Source: Sesamum alatum
Lineage: Eukaryota > Streptophyta > Magnoliopsida > Lamiales > Pedaliaceae
Direction: 5' to 3'
Length of the DNA stretch: 64,000 bases
Assembly (NCBI GenBank): GCA_034509735.1
Contig: JACGWO010000011.1
Span: forward strand, 22,800,979-22,864,978
The position numbers and the translations under genes are program-made. The notes under the pieces are model-generated. The model worked only from the letters and a program-made list of their open reading frames with translations, was not told the origin of the DNA and ran no database searches. Below, in pieces: positions 21,297-32,939 of the stretch (position 1 is the stretch's first letter; each line of letters starts with the position of its first letter).

Positions 21297-23513
21297 TCAT
21301 AGATCAGCAATAGCATCCAACATGCTGTCTGTGTCGGGGGTGATAACGACACGTTTGTTGATTTCGCCCATGTTGCAACAATGTTTCTCTTCTGTATTGA
21401 TGGCAAAAACATCTTGACCAAACACACAATTCAGACCTGCAGATACCTGCATATATATGCATCATAATCACTGTACCTTGAACAAATATTCTTGATCTTA
21501 CATCTCTGCTCAAATGGGGTGAACTTCTACACTTCTAGAAATAGAATGTTAAAGTTCCATCGTTTTCCCATACATTACCACATAACCAGAAAACGAGACG
21601 GTTTGTAAGTGTTATAAATTTAGAGGAGAGGTTTTGATAGTTTCAAAAGGGGGAGGGGGTATAGTACTAAATTATAAGGGAGTCGTTCTAATTAATCCTT
21701 TTTGAAAACCGGTTCTAGATATTGTGATCCTTTAGACATCTGGAAAACTGATAGAAAACAAAGGCAAACAATTAGTAATAAGTTGTCTCTGCTATTCTCT
21801 TTTCTTACCGATCTTCTCCATCAAACCAGTAATTTGTACTTTTTTCAAATAGTTTTCTCTGCAGTAAATGATACAAAGAAATAGAGAAGAAAGCTCTGAA
21901 TACTTACATCATATAGTGTATCACCAAGCTTCAACTTTATAGCACCGCTCCTGTATACTAACATTTTACCCATCAAGCCAGCTGGTAATTCTTCCAACTT
22001 ACAAGGCTTTTGTGATGCTTCTGCACCCTTTCCAGGATTTGCTTTCTTATCTGCCTCTGGGTCCTCTGCATTAGTTGATGGCTTTGTCGTCGGCAAAATT
22101 GTCGGTAACTGAAGGAAGAAAATAGTGTCCTCCGTATTCTCATCCTGCCACCAATGTCATTAAACATCACAACATAATTTCTAGAATGTAGTATGTGCTT
22201 CCGATTCATACTAAATGAATACCAACCAATAGTCCAAGCTCTGAAGCTGAATTTGTCACACATTCATCATAAGTTGAGCTCTGTGGATCTTCTGCAAATT
22301 CTTCTTCATCAAGAAGTTCTACAAGTAAGAAACCAAGGTCAGTGCACTTTGATGAGGTAACATGATAACTATTGGTAATGGTATAAGATGGAATCAGGTA
22401 TTTCTCCTTCATATTAGCAGTACGTTTTCTAGAGTAAATGAGAAATACCTGGATTTCCAGAGTATGGCCTTCTCAAGGGGAGTGTTACAGGATAATAGGT
22501 GTAATAATCCTACACAAATTGTCAAAGTAACATTTAGCATCATACAACAGAGGACTTCATCCACATTGAACTAGAGGTTTACTTATACATCGCTTACCCA
22601 TGGTTCCTTATATTCTTTCAAAACTCGTTGATCAGCACCACCTGCATGTCCATAGATATTATCAAAAACGTAAACCAAATCTTTTGTTAGTAAAACAAGA
22701 TACAATTATAAGTATGCACTTGCCATCAGAAGACGAGCCTGGGATCCTGTTGATATTCTTGTTACCATATGACCTGAGGGAATTGGACGATCCTCCATAA
22801 CCAAAAGCAACTTGAGTCGGCCCAACTGGATCACAAGGACAATTGTAATAAAAGATTGATGTTTGAAAAGTATAATGCGTCTGACATATATTTCCGTTCA
22901 CATTTGCTTATTTTACGGCTAGATGCAACTTAGACGTAATAACATATGGAGGACATTCAGTAAGACCAGAAAGACCTAAAGAGAAACTAACCTTTCCTTT
23001 CTACCTTAGGCTTTCCTTTCAAAGATGCTTCCTGGGACGAAAAGCAAAGATGTCACTAAGAAAGGAAATCAACAGAGTTCTAAACCAGATTAGTCTATAA
23101 CTATAAATGAATTAACAAGGAGTTCTGGAAATACATTAAGGCGGCGTAGAAGCTGCTCTGCCTTAGCTTCCTCGAGGTCATTTTCAACTTTTTCACTGAA
23201 ACATAAATATAAAAGAGAACATTACAATCAGAGTCATAATAATAGCTGAAATTAATTGAAGTACTCAAGCTAAAGTAGACGAAGATGATTACGCTTTAGG
23301 CACGACAGGCTTCTGTTCTCTCTTGGGAGGAGCTTTTGGTGCAAACCTCACCTATTGCAATCCATGTCCAAATCAAAGAATGCATCTGGTTAATAAAAGA
23401 TCGAATGATTTCACAAAGTATCTGATCATGGAGACAATCAGATCAATCCTATTCAACACTAATACCTTCCTCGGTGCATTGGTGGTCGAAGCAGCCAACG
23501 AATCCGGATCCAT
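21297..23513 (-). CDS. RPC4: DNA-directed RNA polymerase III subunit RPC4, ten exons
   Basis: RPC4 (yeast Rpc53) forms a heterodimer with RPC5 (yeast Rpc37) on Pol III and serves in initiation, termination and re-initiation at tRNA and 5S genes. Exons: 23513-23466, 23351-23293, 23195-23135, 23031-22992, 22825-22724, 22641-22598, 22509-22449, 22318-22227, 22144-21908, 21446-21297; the joined frame is 297 codons plus TGA. It starts MDPDS, then a basic region (VRFAPKAPPKREQKP), an acidic/coil segment (EKVENDLEEAKAEQLLRRLN), VAFGYGG, YYPVTLPLRRPYSGNPELLDE, a low-complexity linker, and the conserved C-terminal RPC4 domain: LPAGLMGKMLVYRSGAIKLK, LGDTLYDV, FGQDVFAINTEEKHCC, KRVVITPDTDSMLDAIADL. The length is in the plant range. 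Intron 5 uses a GC donor (see findings). All other junctions are GT...AG. Confidence 0.95.
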
Positions 23514-23921
23514 GAGACTAACAATTTTGATACACTATATATTCTGAATCAGATGAAGGAAACAAAAATAAATAAATAAACCCAAAATATCATGAACAAA
23601 AACTGATACTACTCCAGCCCCATATTCATATTGCATCATGCATAAACTCCAGCGATCAAAACGTGAAAATGATACGATCCCTTTACTTGCATACATTGAA
23701 ATTACCATCCATTACGCTAAAAATCCAAATTCAATAGCACAGCAGCACTAGCCCACACGCATATACGCAATGTATGTATAGATTACATTTGATTAACCGT
23801 ATACTATGGAACTGACCTTTTCAAATGATGATTCTCAAAAGTTGTACGTATATGATCTTGGATGATTTGCACGAGCAGAAAGAGAGAAAATGAGAGAAGG
23901 GAAATGACGGCTAGCAATTTA

Positions 23922-24700
23922 GGGCATGATTGGTATATAGGAATGGAATTGAGTGAGAATGGAATGAAATTAGGAATGGAATAAAAGTAGGAATGGAATG
24001 ATTTTGGTATACCATTCCTATGTTTGGTATACCAAAGGAATGAAAAGGAGAATTGAATCAAAACTTTCAAATTACTCATTTATATATTTTTTAATAATGA
24101 AACTTAAATAAAATAAAAAACAACTAAGCTACGTCTCATTAATGACATAAAGAATATTATTTTTGAAATATTAAATTAATTATAAATTTATAATATATAT
24201 ATATATTGTTGGACGTTTTCATATATTTAAATTTTTTTAAAAAATACTTATTATTTGGTAAATGCTTATGCTTATAGTAATATCTGGTAAAATGCCTATA
24301 AAGATGTTAATAATTTTATATTATATTTAATAAAATATTTAAGAATTTTTTTATATTTTACATTTTATATTTTCTAAAAACCACATATTTAAATATTTTA
24401 TATTGATATTCATTTATTTTAATGTATTGAAATAATATATAATTTTGTGACTATAAATCTCGCAACTATAATTTTATTAAAAATTATTTTAGCAGTATAT
24501 AAAAACAAAATCTATTCCCAAACTATTGGGAATAGCTAAAACCATGGGTGAGTGGGGGAATGCCTAATCCCATATTTATGGAATGGGCATTCCCAAAGGA
24601 ATGGCTATTGCTATTCCTAAATTATACCAAACATGTGTTTGGAATAAGATTAGAAATGTTCATTCCATTCCAAATGCATTCCCTCATACCAATCATGCCC
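23922..24700. mobile_element. Tourist-like element upstream of RPC4
   Basis: Inverted termini GGGCATGATTGGTAT on both ends and an exact TTA duplication (23919-23921 and 24701-24703) identify a PIF/Harbinger-type insertion of 779 bp. Subterminal GGAATGGAAT and ATTCCATTCC words add to the foldback. It lies 409 bp upstream of the RPC4 start codon and so inside the likely promoter. Confidence 0.9.
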
Positions 24701-24712
24701 TTAGGGTTTTAG
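24701..24712 (-). promoter_or_regulatory. Possible telo-box displaced from RPC4
   Basis: Read toward RPC4 this is CTAAAACCCTAA, containing the AAACCCTAA telo-box found in promoters of many plant translation and transcription-machinery genes. Without the Tourist-like element it would lie about 410 bp upstream of the RPC4 ATG; it now lies about 1.2 kb away. Its function here is inferred from motif and position only. Confidence 0.3.
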
Positions 24713-25424
24713 AGGTTTTAAACTCTGAGGACTTGGGAATCCAAGTATGGAAGGTCTCTGTACGTGACAGTAGTAATGTTACATGTCGGTTTTATCTGAC
24801 ACAATCTATGCACGTCTGATGAATATTCCTCGGATTGATCTGTTGCTGCTCCAGTTACAGTAACTCACATGCAGGAAAAACAGAAGAATGAAGAGAAATC
24901 TTTTATTAACTTCAAGATTATAATGCCATTTTTCTGTCATTAATGTCAAAGAACTTTGGCTTGATTGTTTGTCATTAATCTATACTAATATATATAGTAA
25001 AGACCTTTCTCACTCGACGATTATGACACCGCAACACCAATTCTTTGATTTTGCATGTAATATTATCTCATCTGCACGGCGTGCCACGACGACTAGTTAT
25101 TAATAATGATTAGTCTACTTAACCATCTGATCGATAGGTAGGCTATATCTCGTTTTCCGATTAACTGGATACAATCAAAGTAGTTATGGACTAGATGGCC
25201 TCATGTCACGGTATCAATACAACCCACAACAATGTTTCTGTTCAATAGTTTTCACGATCTGGTATTTTCTGAATCCTTATGTGAGGAATTATAGAAGTTG
25301 TATCATAAAATGAGTAATCGCGCTATCTCAAGACATTATCTCATCCTTCATTTAGCTAAACGGATATCGGACAACGAACATAGAGTTCGTGCTCCCCATT
25401 TAAAAGTTTGCTCAAGTAACGACT
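24713..25424. other. Intergenic DNA, nothing recognised
   Basis: No coding block, tRNA-like fold or bounded repeat seen between the Tourist-like element and the second MED20 segment. Confidence 0.5.
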
Positions 25425-25526
25425 GTGTGGGACAAACATTAGTCAGCAACCCCAAACACTACTACTATGTTTTCGATTCAACTTAAGGGCTGCAGAGATA
25501 ACATAGAACGGGAACATCTAAAAGAT

Positions 25527-28500
25527 TTAATTTCTTGGGGCTTGCACTAACTGAGATGTGACGATCATTTGAGCTGTGATACTGGCATACTGAACTGCTG
25601 TGTGTTGTAATGAGTATTGGTCTGCGATGCAGTACTTTGCAAAGTTTGGTTCGATGTGTTAAAAATGACCAGGTAATGATCTTTTTGATAGAGCTTCTTG
25701 CCACAGGTCAAAGAACTTAACCATGATTTGATGTGATTTTTCCCATGAGGAAATGGGGAGATGCTCCATCTGCAAGAGAACAAACACTCTTTAGATTGTA
25801 GTTGATCATTGAAGATAATTATCAAAGAACCCTCACTGTAGCACATCATTACATCTGAATCTTGAAGTGCACAAAGCTCGTAAACAAACCAAGTTGCAGA
25901 AATAACAAGAGCATTCACGGTTGCTTCCCTCTTCAAAGCTTTCAGATTATGTAGCAAACTGATGATTCAATCACATGCAATTATAAGCTATGCCTAAATG
26001 TCGATTCATCCATAGAAACCAGATTGCTGGCATGGCATGATTTTAAATCACGTAACCAGTATTATTAAGATATAATTATTTTAAATCAAGTTGAATGTCG
26101 ATTAAGAAAATCCATCTCCGCAGAGCCAGCGTGAAGAACAACGAGCCTGTAGACCTGAGACAATTACTACCAGTCAACATGCATTAAAAGAAAAGAAGAT
26201 TTAAATCCTAACAATAAGAAGCACTTTCTCTCCTCACTTAGATAATTCTTCCAGCATCCTCATGTATTCAAGTCAGTCCACCGCACTACTGATATTATCT
26301 ACAAAAATTGTGGCGAGAAAACCAAGTCATACAATAAGAAAAGATAAGATGCGGAGGCACAAAATGGGAACACCTAGCAAAGCAAATTTCTACCAATGAT
26401 TGATGATGGCTAGTTAAATAAGAACTTTGTTATTTATTACAGTTGAAGCCTTCGTATGATATTCTGGGATCTCTTTCCATCAGTATTCCCAACAGTTGTG
26501 AATAGTGCCATTGACTTAAGCATAGGAGTAGATTTGCCTGAGATCAAAGCTGATGTTAACGGTGATTAATATGGCAAATGGTAGTGGGAAGATGACGCAG
26601 AGGGATGCAAGAGACACGGTGATCTGAAAAGATTATTGAAGTGCATTCTGGTGTGGATTTCCGGAACTAAAGAATTCAAGTGCTAAATCTCATTAATGAC
26701 CAGCATCAACTGCATCTTTCTCTCCCTCTTGCAAATGTTGCAAATCAACATTTCTACTATTAGTTGCAGGCCTCTGTTACCAGGTATTACTCAAAAGTAG
26801 AATGGTAAAAGGTTCAAACAAAAGACGTGCATTTCAGTAGTCATCACTCAGTATGATTGTATTCATCCATGAAACGTACTTCAGCTTTCATGAACCTACA
26901 TCTAAATTTTATATTTCAGCTACAGAAATCCTGTTCAATTTTCAACCTATTGAAAGGCAGCCGTGCATGTTTATTGTCTCATGTAGGCAACCACAAGATG
27001 AGTCCAGATGTGTCTGCACTCCTCACTCAAGACCTATCCGAAAGTCTATATGGTAATGGCCAAAGATGTATTTGAATGCCTAACATATTCGAATGTGCTT
27101 TGAACATATAACAGTAAATCTTACAAATAAACAAACCAACAAAAAATAAAGCAAAAGTAAAACACAATAACTTGTCCAGAGAATCAATGAATTCCATATT
27201 GCCTCGTACTAGTGCTTTTGAAGTACTCATAATTTATGGTCATCACAAATATTTTCAATATAGGGTTATAGCTGTTAAACTACTAGCTGTTATTTGATTT
27301 TTCAAACCAAATTGCTTACAATTCAAACTCCATTTGTTAAAGATACTTCATAGAAAAACCAATCTCCCTTCCCTCTTCCACTCCTACTCAATTTTCAATT
27401 CTTTATTATGTCTGTGTAAGCATTTTTTCTTAACTTTTTAGAAGGATAAAGCCTTGGGCGCGGAACCTCATGCATAAGCAGAATTGGGAGAAAATAGAAC
27501 TCTAGACTATTCAGATATGCAGCTGTCTACTTTTGAACTCCACTTTCCACCTTCAAAACTGCACTACAGTGACAACTATCACTTGCTCCAGTTCTTATCC
27601 TAATCATTTTAGCATCCATAATATGTGGCAAGACTAACACTTACAAAAGTATATATTCCTCAAATTATGTTTTTGGTTGTACTACACTAGATTAAACTCG
27701 TAGCTTCCTTTACAATTTACATTCAACTCAAAGTAAGTGAGAAAATTGCTGATGGACCTTATGAGGTTTCAGAAAAGAATTCCTTTTGCTAACTTGTGGA
27801 AAAGTTGTTACCTTTAAGCATCATTTACCATTCGGCCAAGGTATTAATCAATGAAAAAGGCAAATTTTCTGAGGGGATATCATATAAATTCTCAAATGTA
27901 TTGCAGTTCCAAGGGCAAAAAAAAATCTCGAAACTTCCTTCCAACTGTTCTATGACCTTCCATATTTATGAAATGGTTTAGTATAAAAAAGAAAAAAGTA
28001 GCATAGAGCTCACCATCTAAATTTAAGGGTAGGCCTCCTGATAGAAAAATGGTATGTATACTCAAATGGGGAACAATTTCCTAACTTGAAGACATGAACT
28101 TCCACACGAGTGTACAATTAACCCCTTCCATCATTCTGTTTCCTGTATCTGTGCTTTTATACTAGACAGGATGCACGTCAAGCTACTTTTTCTTGATGCC
28201 ACATTAGAAAACCATTATTTACTAATCAATTTCCTGGTGCAGACATATACTTTATAGATTAGACCAAAAAATCTCCATCAGAAAGTAATTAATTGTGGAA
28301 CTCCTGCCCAGGAATCTCTTTTTCTGGCAATTTTCTCCACAGGAATCTAAATCTCAAAGCATAACACAAAATTATAAGCAGTAGCCAGTAGGTGCATATG
28401 TGTTGGATAGCGGGTAAACTTAAAAGTCCTGCGGGAGCCTATTTTACCTCCATACCTATGCCCCTCAAAATTTCAGAGTGCATAGGGACCACCTTTCCCA

Positions 28501-29217
28501 CACGCAACTGGAAGTCACCAAGTTGATACTGGTTCCTCTACATCGAAAAGAATCAATATTAACCAAACTTGATATCAATTTACATTCTTTAGCCAAAAAA
28601 GAAACAGGGCCTTGCGTCAATAACATATCGACAATATAGAAAAAACAGCACATCTTGAAATCACTAACCTCGAAATTAAGAGCGGCTCGTGTTTTGTAGG
28701 ATTGCAGTTTCTCCATTATCATCTAAATACTTGACTCTGCCTCCGCCACAGGCCGCTGCCCTCTAATTACAAGGAAGTATTTATTCGGCTGCTCGGCAAG
28801 TGAAATCCCAACAAAATCACGAGGGAAATCATTCCCTATCGTTTGTTCTTGCAATCACCACAAAAATAGTATGGTTGTTTAGGGTTTACAATTAAAACAA
28901 AAACAAACTCGTTTCCCTATAAAATTAACACAAAGTCGCATAATCAACCAGCAGTAGTAAAATAACCACAATGAAACCAAATCCACCTCCATAGAAAGGC
29001 TAATCACTTACTCAAAAACAAAACTGCTTAAAGGGGTCGCCAAAACCCTAAAAAACAACACAACCGTGTTATACCTCTAGCTATGGCTTTGTAGAAGCTG
29101 AGAGTGGATTTCCAGCGGCCTTCTTTGACACCATTGATGCTCTCCGCGCACTGAGACACTTCTGAGAGGATTTAGGTGTTCACCATTGTTCCTGGGTTTG
29201 GATGCCAGTATAATATC
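25527..29217 (-). pseudogene. MED20: MED20 pseudogene: exons 2-5 kept, three nonsense codons
   Basis: Exons equivalent to those of the intact gene lie at 29217-29075 (143 nt), 28847-28669 (179), 28537-28448 (90) and 25769-25527 (243), each exactly the parental length with preserved splice sites. Premature stops arise by substitution: CAA to TAA at 29172-29174 in exon 2, CAG to TAG at 28723-28725 in exon 3, and GTA to TAA at 25659-25661 in exon 5. The M of TMANDFP is also lost. Exon 1, with the start codon, is absent. No indel breaks any exon, which suggests a fairly recent duplication. It is not a processed copy, because introns are retained. I see no way it could give a full MED20 protein. 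Confidence 0.93.
26449..27836. other. 1.39-kb block present only in duplication copy 2
   Basis: In copy 1 the intron reads GCTGAAGCC directly into TTAATCAATGG. Here GTTGAAGCC is followed by 1.39 kb before TTAATCAATG. I find no terminal repeats or clear target duplication, so it may be either an insertion here or a deletion from copy 1. Short ORFs at 26853-27056 and 26857-27075 are unrecognised. Confidence 0.6.
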
Positions 29218-29267
29218 CTACATACATCAACACATCGTTATGCATATATACTTGCATCCTCTACATG

Positions 29268-29869
29268 CCAGATATTAAATCGTATTTTAAAATAAGTTAA
29301 TAAAGTGTTTGGATAAAATAATATTATGTAGCTTATAAGATATTATACCGACACATTTATAGTTAAGGGTTAATTATATTTTATGTCCTTATAATATAAC
29401 CCTTTATTCCCTTTTGGTCCCTAATGTTTTGCTAACACAATTTTGATTTCTAATCTTTATTTTTTGTTTTTTATACTTTTGGTCCCATCGTTAGAAAAAA
29501 AGTGTTAAAACTAACGGAATCAGGAGAACACAATCGTGTTCGTGAATATGGCCAAAATGTGTAATGCGGGATGAAGAACACAGCTAAGCGATATAAGCAA
29601 TATAAATATTAAGGACCAAAAGATACTACATCTTATTTTTAAAATAAGTTTATGAAGTGTTTCGATAAAATAATATTATATAGCTTATAAAATGTTCGTA
29701 ATGACACATTCATAATTAACTTGAATAAATTTGTTAACATCTGGTAAATAATTTAGCAACTTATAACTTTTTTTAAAGAGATTGTGAGTTCATAACATCT
29801 TATCTTAGAGTTTATAAGTTATTTTCCTAAAAAAAATACCGAATACTTTGTAAGACAAAAGTCGCAAAA
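29268..29869. repeat. Short direct repeat in intergenic DNA
   Basis: About 29288-29370 and 29637-29722 are related direct copies, both containing GATAAAATAATATTAT, TAGCTTATAA and GACACATT, separated by some 270 bp that include TTTTGGTCCCTAATG and its reverse-type partner AAGGACCAAAAG. This looks like a MITE inserted in, or mobilised with, a duplicated flank. No gene is seen. Confidence 0.45.
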
Positions 29870-31900
29870 CATATGCCTGCTAACTTTTGCAGTTTAATTG
29901 ATTTTAGAAAAGTATGCATAAATATGGACTCTCTCAATTCTCTCTCTTCTCTCTCACACACTACACACACTACAAACCCTAATGAAGGCTCTATCGGTGG
30001 AGAGGATGAGCTGCCGTTGGTGTCGGAGGCTGATGGTCCGCCAGCGGTGGAGGCTAACGGTCTGATGACCGGAATGGGGGAGGTGATGGTTGGGTACTCC
30101 CCGTCTTTGGTTGTCCGTGACAGAATTCGCAAGGGCTTCAACTTCTCTGAATTTGCGAAGGTGGCTACCTGAGTTCTTAATGGCGGGGATGATGATTCCT
30201 TCGAGGCGATTGCCACGCTGGCTGTGCAATGGGTGCGCCATTTTGGAAGGTCGAGGGAGGGAAGCTGGGAAGAGGGGGAGATGACGCTGGAGATGAGGAT
30301 GGAGTAGGGTGAGAGGGTGGTGAGGGCGATCCAGAGGAAATGGTAGAGGTGAGGGCGACGGAGTGCGGTAGGTGATGACGGGGTTAAGGGAATGGGAGCG
30401 GTGGCCGCGGCCAGGGTGGCGGCTCCTAGGGTTGAGGGAGTGGAGACGGGTGAGGCAGGAGTTGGGGTTGTGGGGCTGGCTCCGATGCCTACTGAGCGGG
30501 TGGTTGAGCAAGGCAGAGGGAGCGCGGTTGGGGAGAAGGAGACAGACGCATTGCCGGCGGCATTATGCAAGTGCCCCTACCATGCCGGAGATGTTTATTG
30601 GCAATGTGCAATTAAACCCTAGGGTTACGTCAAGCCATGATTCGATTATTGATGGATTTGGCTAATCATCGAGGCGAACATTAAGGTATGTGGTGCCGAA
30701 AAACCAAAATGGGGTGCCCGTGGTGAAGCCCACCACGGGCATGGTGGAAAGGGGGGCATGGAGATGGGAGGCTATGGCGGTGGGGTATTTCGTGGGGAAG
30801 AAACCCTACTTTCCCCACTTGAACACGTTCGTCCGTAGCCTATGGTGAAACATTAAGAAGATGGTCGCGGAGGCGAACGAGTTTTTCTTCTTTGTGTTTC
30901 ACAAGGAGGCGGCCATGGAAGAGGTGTTGGAGGATGGCCCGTGACTGTACAAGGGTCAACCGATATTCTTACAACGATGGCAGGTGGGCATGAACATAGA
31001 ACGCCATGATCATAGGTGTATGCCAATATGGGTAAAGTTCAGAAACCTCCCCCTCGAGTATTGGACACTTGGTGGCCTTAGCGTTGTTGCTAGTGGTGTT
31101 GGCCAGCCATTGTACCTGGAATCAATTACACTGTCGTGCTCTCGGGTCGATTTTGCTCATGTTTGTGTATTGGTAGACTTGGATGAGCCCTTGCTAGAGC
31201 ATGTGGTGGTCAAGTCGGCGAGGGATGGCATGGGCGGTGGAGGGCCGGTGAAGATCCTGCGTAATCCATTTGTCATGTGGCTTGTGATCCAGGACTGCCT
31301 ATCTACCATGGATAAGCCATGGTTACAACAATGGGATGACGGCTGTGTTTTCTGTAATGCAGTGGTGTTCGAGAGCCACCAATACCTCTTCTTTTTTTGT
31401 CCTTATTCGGCAGCTTGCCTACGCATTTGCAAAAGGGAGGTTTGTTTTCTTTGGCCACATTCTGAGTGGAAACTTGGAGTGACTTGGGCAGCGCGACGAT
31501 GGTGGGGGCAGCATATCCTAAATGTCACATATCGGTCTCTCCCTGCATCGCTTGTATATCACTTGTGAGTAGAGCGGAATCAGCGAAATCAATGGAGGTT
31601 TCAACAGGCTTATCGGAGTCCGGGTCTCCTAACACAACTTGTACCAGAGCAGACCAGGAATAGATTTCTTAGTATCCAACGACCCTCATCCCTTCAGCTT
31701 TTAGCTACATATAGGGTCTGGAAAATCGCCTGGAGACAGTGAGGAACACGACCTGGGAACACGACCGTGTGGCGTATCCACGGCCATGCCCCGTCCGCAC
31801 GGTCGTGTTGTCGAGTCTGGCCTTGGGCCTTGTTGTACTTTGTACTTTTGTTATACATTAATGCAAATTTACATTCCCCAAAAACTTTTACAGTTTAATA
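29870..31900 (+). mobile_element. Decayed LINE (L1-type) retrotransposon
   Basis: A GC-rich island in AT-rich DNA. ORF1-like sequence begins near MDSLNSLSSL (29924) and continues past in-frame stops. The 30984-31568 frame holds a DUF4283-type segment (PIWVKFRNLPLEYWT...GVGQPLYLESIT...RVDFAHVCVLVDLDEPL), characteristic of plant LINE ORF1. At about 31250 it passes directly into a zinc-binding RVT segment (FVMWLVIQDCLSTMDKPWL..WDDGCVFCNAVVFESHQYLFFFCPYS), which belongs at the very end of ORF2. Endonuclease and reverse transcriptase are therefore deleted. After a TGA at 31566-31568 the same frame continues (VERNQRNQWRFQQAYRSPG) to 31741. There is no intact enzyme. The element ends near a TTATACATTAATGC tail. 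Confidence 0.8.
31758..31809. repeat. 12-bp stem hairpin in LINE 3' region
   Basis: AACACGACCGTG at 31758-31769 is exactly complementary to CACGGTCGTGTT at 31798-31809. A related CACGACC word precedes it. It lies in what would be the LINE 3' untranslated region. Confidence 0.7.
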
Positions 31901-32939
31901 GTAAAATTGTAAGTATTAAGTGTCTTTTTTCAAACACTCTATTTTCAACTTTATATTTTATTTTAAATTTTATTTCAAACGTTCTCGACGAATAAAATTA
32001 TAGTTTTTTTCTAATTTGTTTATCCCACAGTAAAATAAGAAGATTAAGCCTCTTAACATTCTATTTGTTGCAATAGACTCCTATGCTTGTTATCTTTCCT
32101 CATGACCTTGGATTTTCTTTCTTCTCAATATTTTGTTTTTTCATTTAGGGCAAAAGATTGAGGGGTCAACACAACTTCAGAATACGCCGTTAGTTGAGGT
32201 AGGAAATACGGGAAATTATAGAAATGAGCATTATAAGTGAAGCCAATTTTCAATTTTACCCGATCATCACTCATGTGTTGTGTGTGTGTCTTCAAACTTT
32301 TGGATATTTACTTTTGATTCTTCCGAATGTAAACGAGCAACAAAACAGGGTGAGGTGTCGACTGTGAAAATAAAACAGTTGGATAGCAAAGTGCAAAAAG
32401 ATCCTCACATGTTGAGGGTCTCTGCATTCAACTATTTTTTTAGCAAAAGATAATTTATTTATATTAATGCAGATCAACCTTCACTACAACACGGAAGGTT
32501 GTTGTAAAACAAAAAGAGGATAAGATAGTACAATTTCTTGAGCAAAATAGGGCATAGTGAAAAATATATGCATTGATGTTCTTTGATTAGCCCCAAGACC
32601 TACTGTCTCTAGCGATGTGTATTTTTAGGACAAAAATATGAGGTTCATATGAAGACATAGCATAACAATACTTCGTGCAAAGGGTACCCATCTAATTATA
32701 AGCCCATCATTTTGTATCGTTTGTGGGAACAAGGTCATGTGCCCCTCATCTAGGAAGCTGATGATGTAGACATGTGTCGCACATTGATTGCAGATAAGAA
32801 GTTTGAGTGGTTATAAGCCCCAAGACCTCTAGCTTATTTATATACTAGTACTTTGTGGCACACTTTACATGTGTGCTTAACTTTTTAATATTATTTAAAA
32901 TAAATTATTTTAGTATACACAAAATAATAAGCATACTTA
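31901..32939. other. Intergenic DNA with a dispersed 75-bp motif
   Basis: No gene. A stretch near 32762-32828 (GATGTAGACATGTGTCGCAC ... GTGGTTATAAGCC) recurs in diverged form near 36778-36846. Such CACATTGATT...TTATAAGCC phrases occur at starts of plant LTRs, but I cannot bound an element. Confidence 0.4.

Larger units (their letters stand above)
25425..29267. repeat. Segmental duplication, copy 2 (MED20 pseudogene)
   Basis: Aligns in the same orientation with 6551-9060 through exons and introns. It is longer because about 1.39 kb at 26449-27836 has no counterpart in copy 1. Homology ends at CTACATG (29267), inside what was intron 1, so the promoter and first exon were not copied. Confidence 0.9.

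Noticed and set aside
25565..25957. 130-codon ORF in the second MED20 copy as a new protein
   Set aside because: It combines intron sequence with an out-of-frame translation of MED20 exon 5.
29827..30570. Minus-strand ORF of 247 codons, the longest in its region
   Set aside because: It is antisense to the GC-rich LINE ORF1 relic; Pro/Ser/Thr-rich low complexity is expected from the complementary strand.
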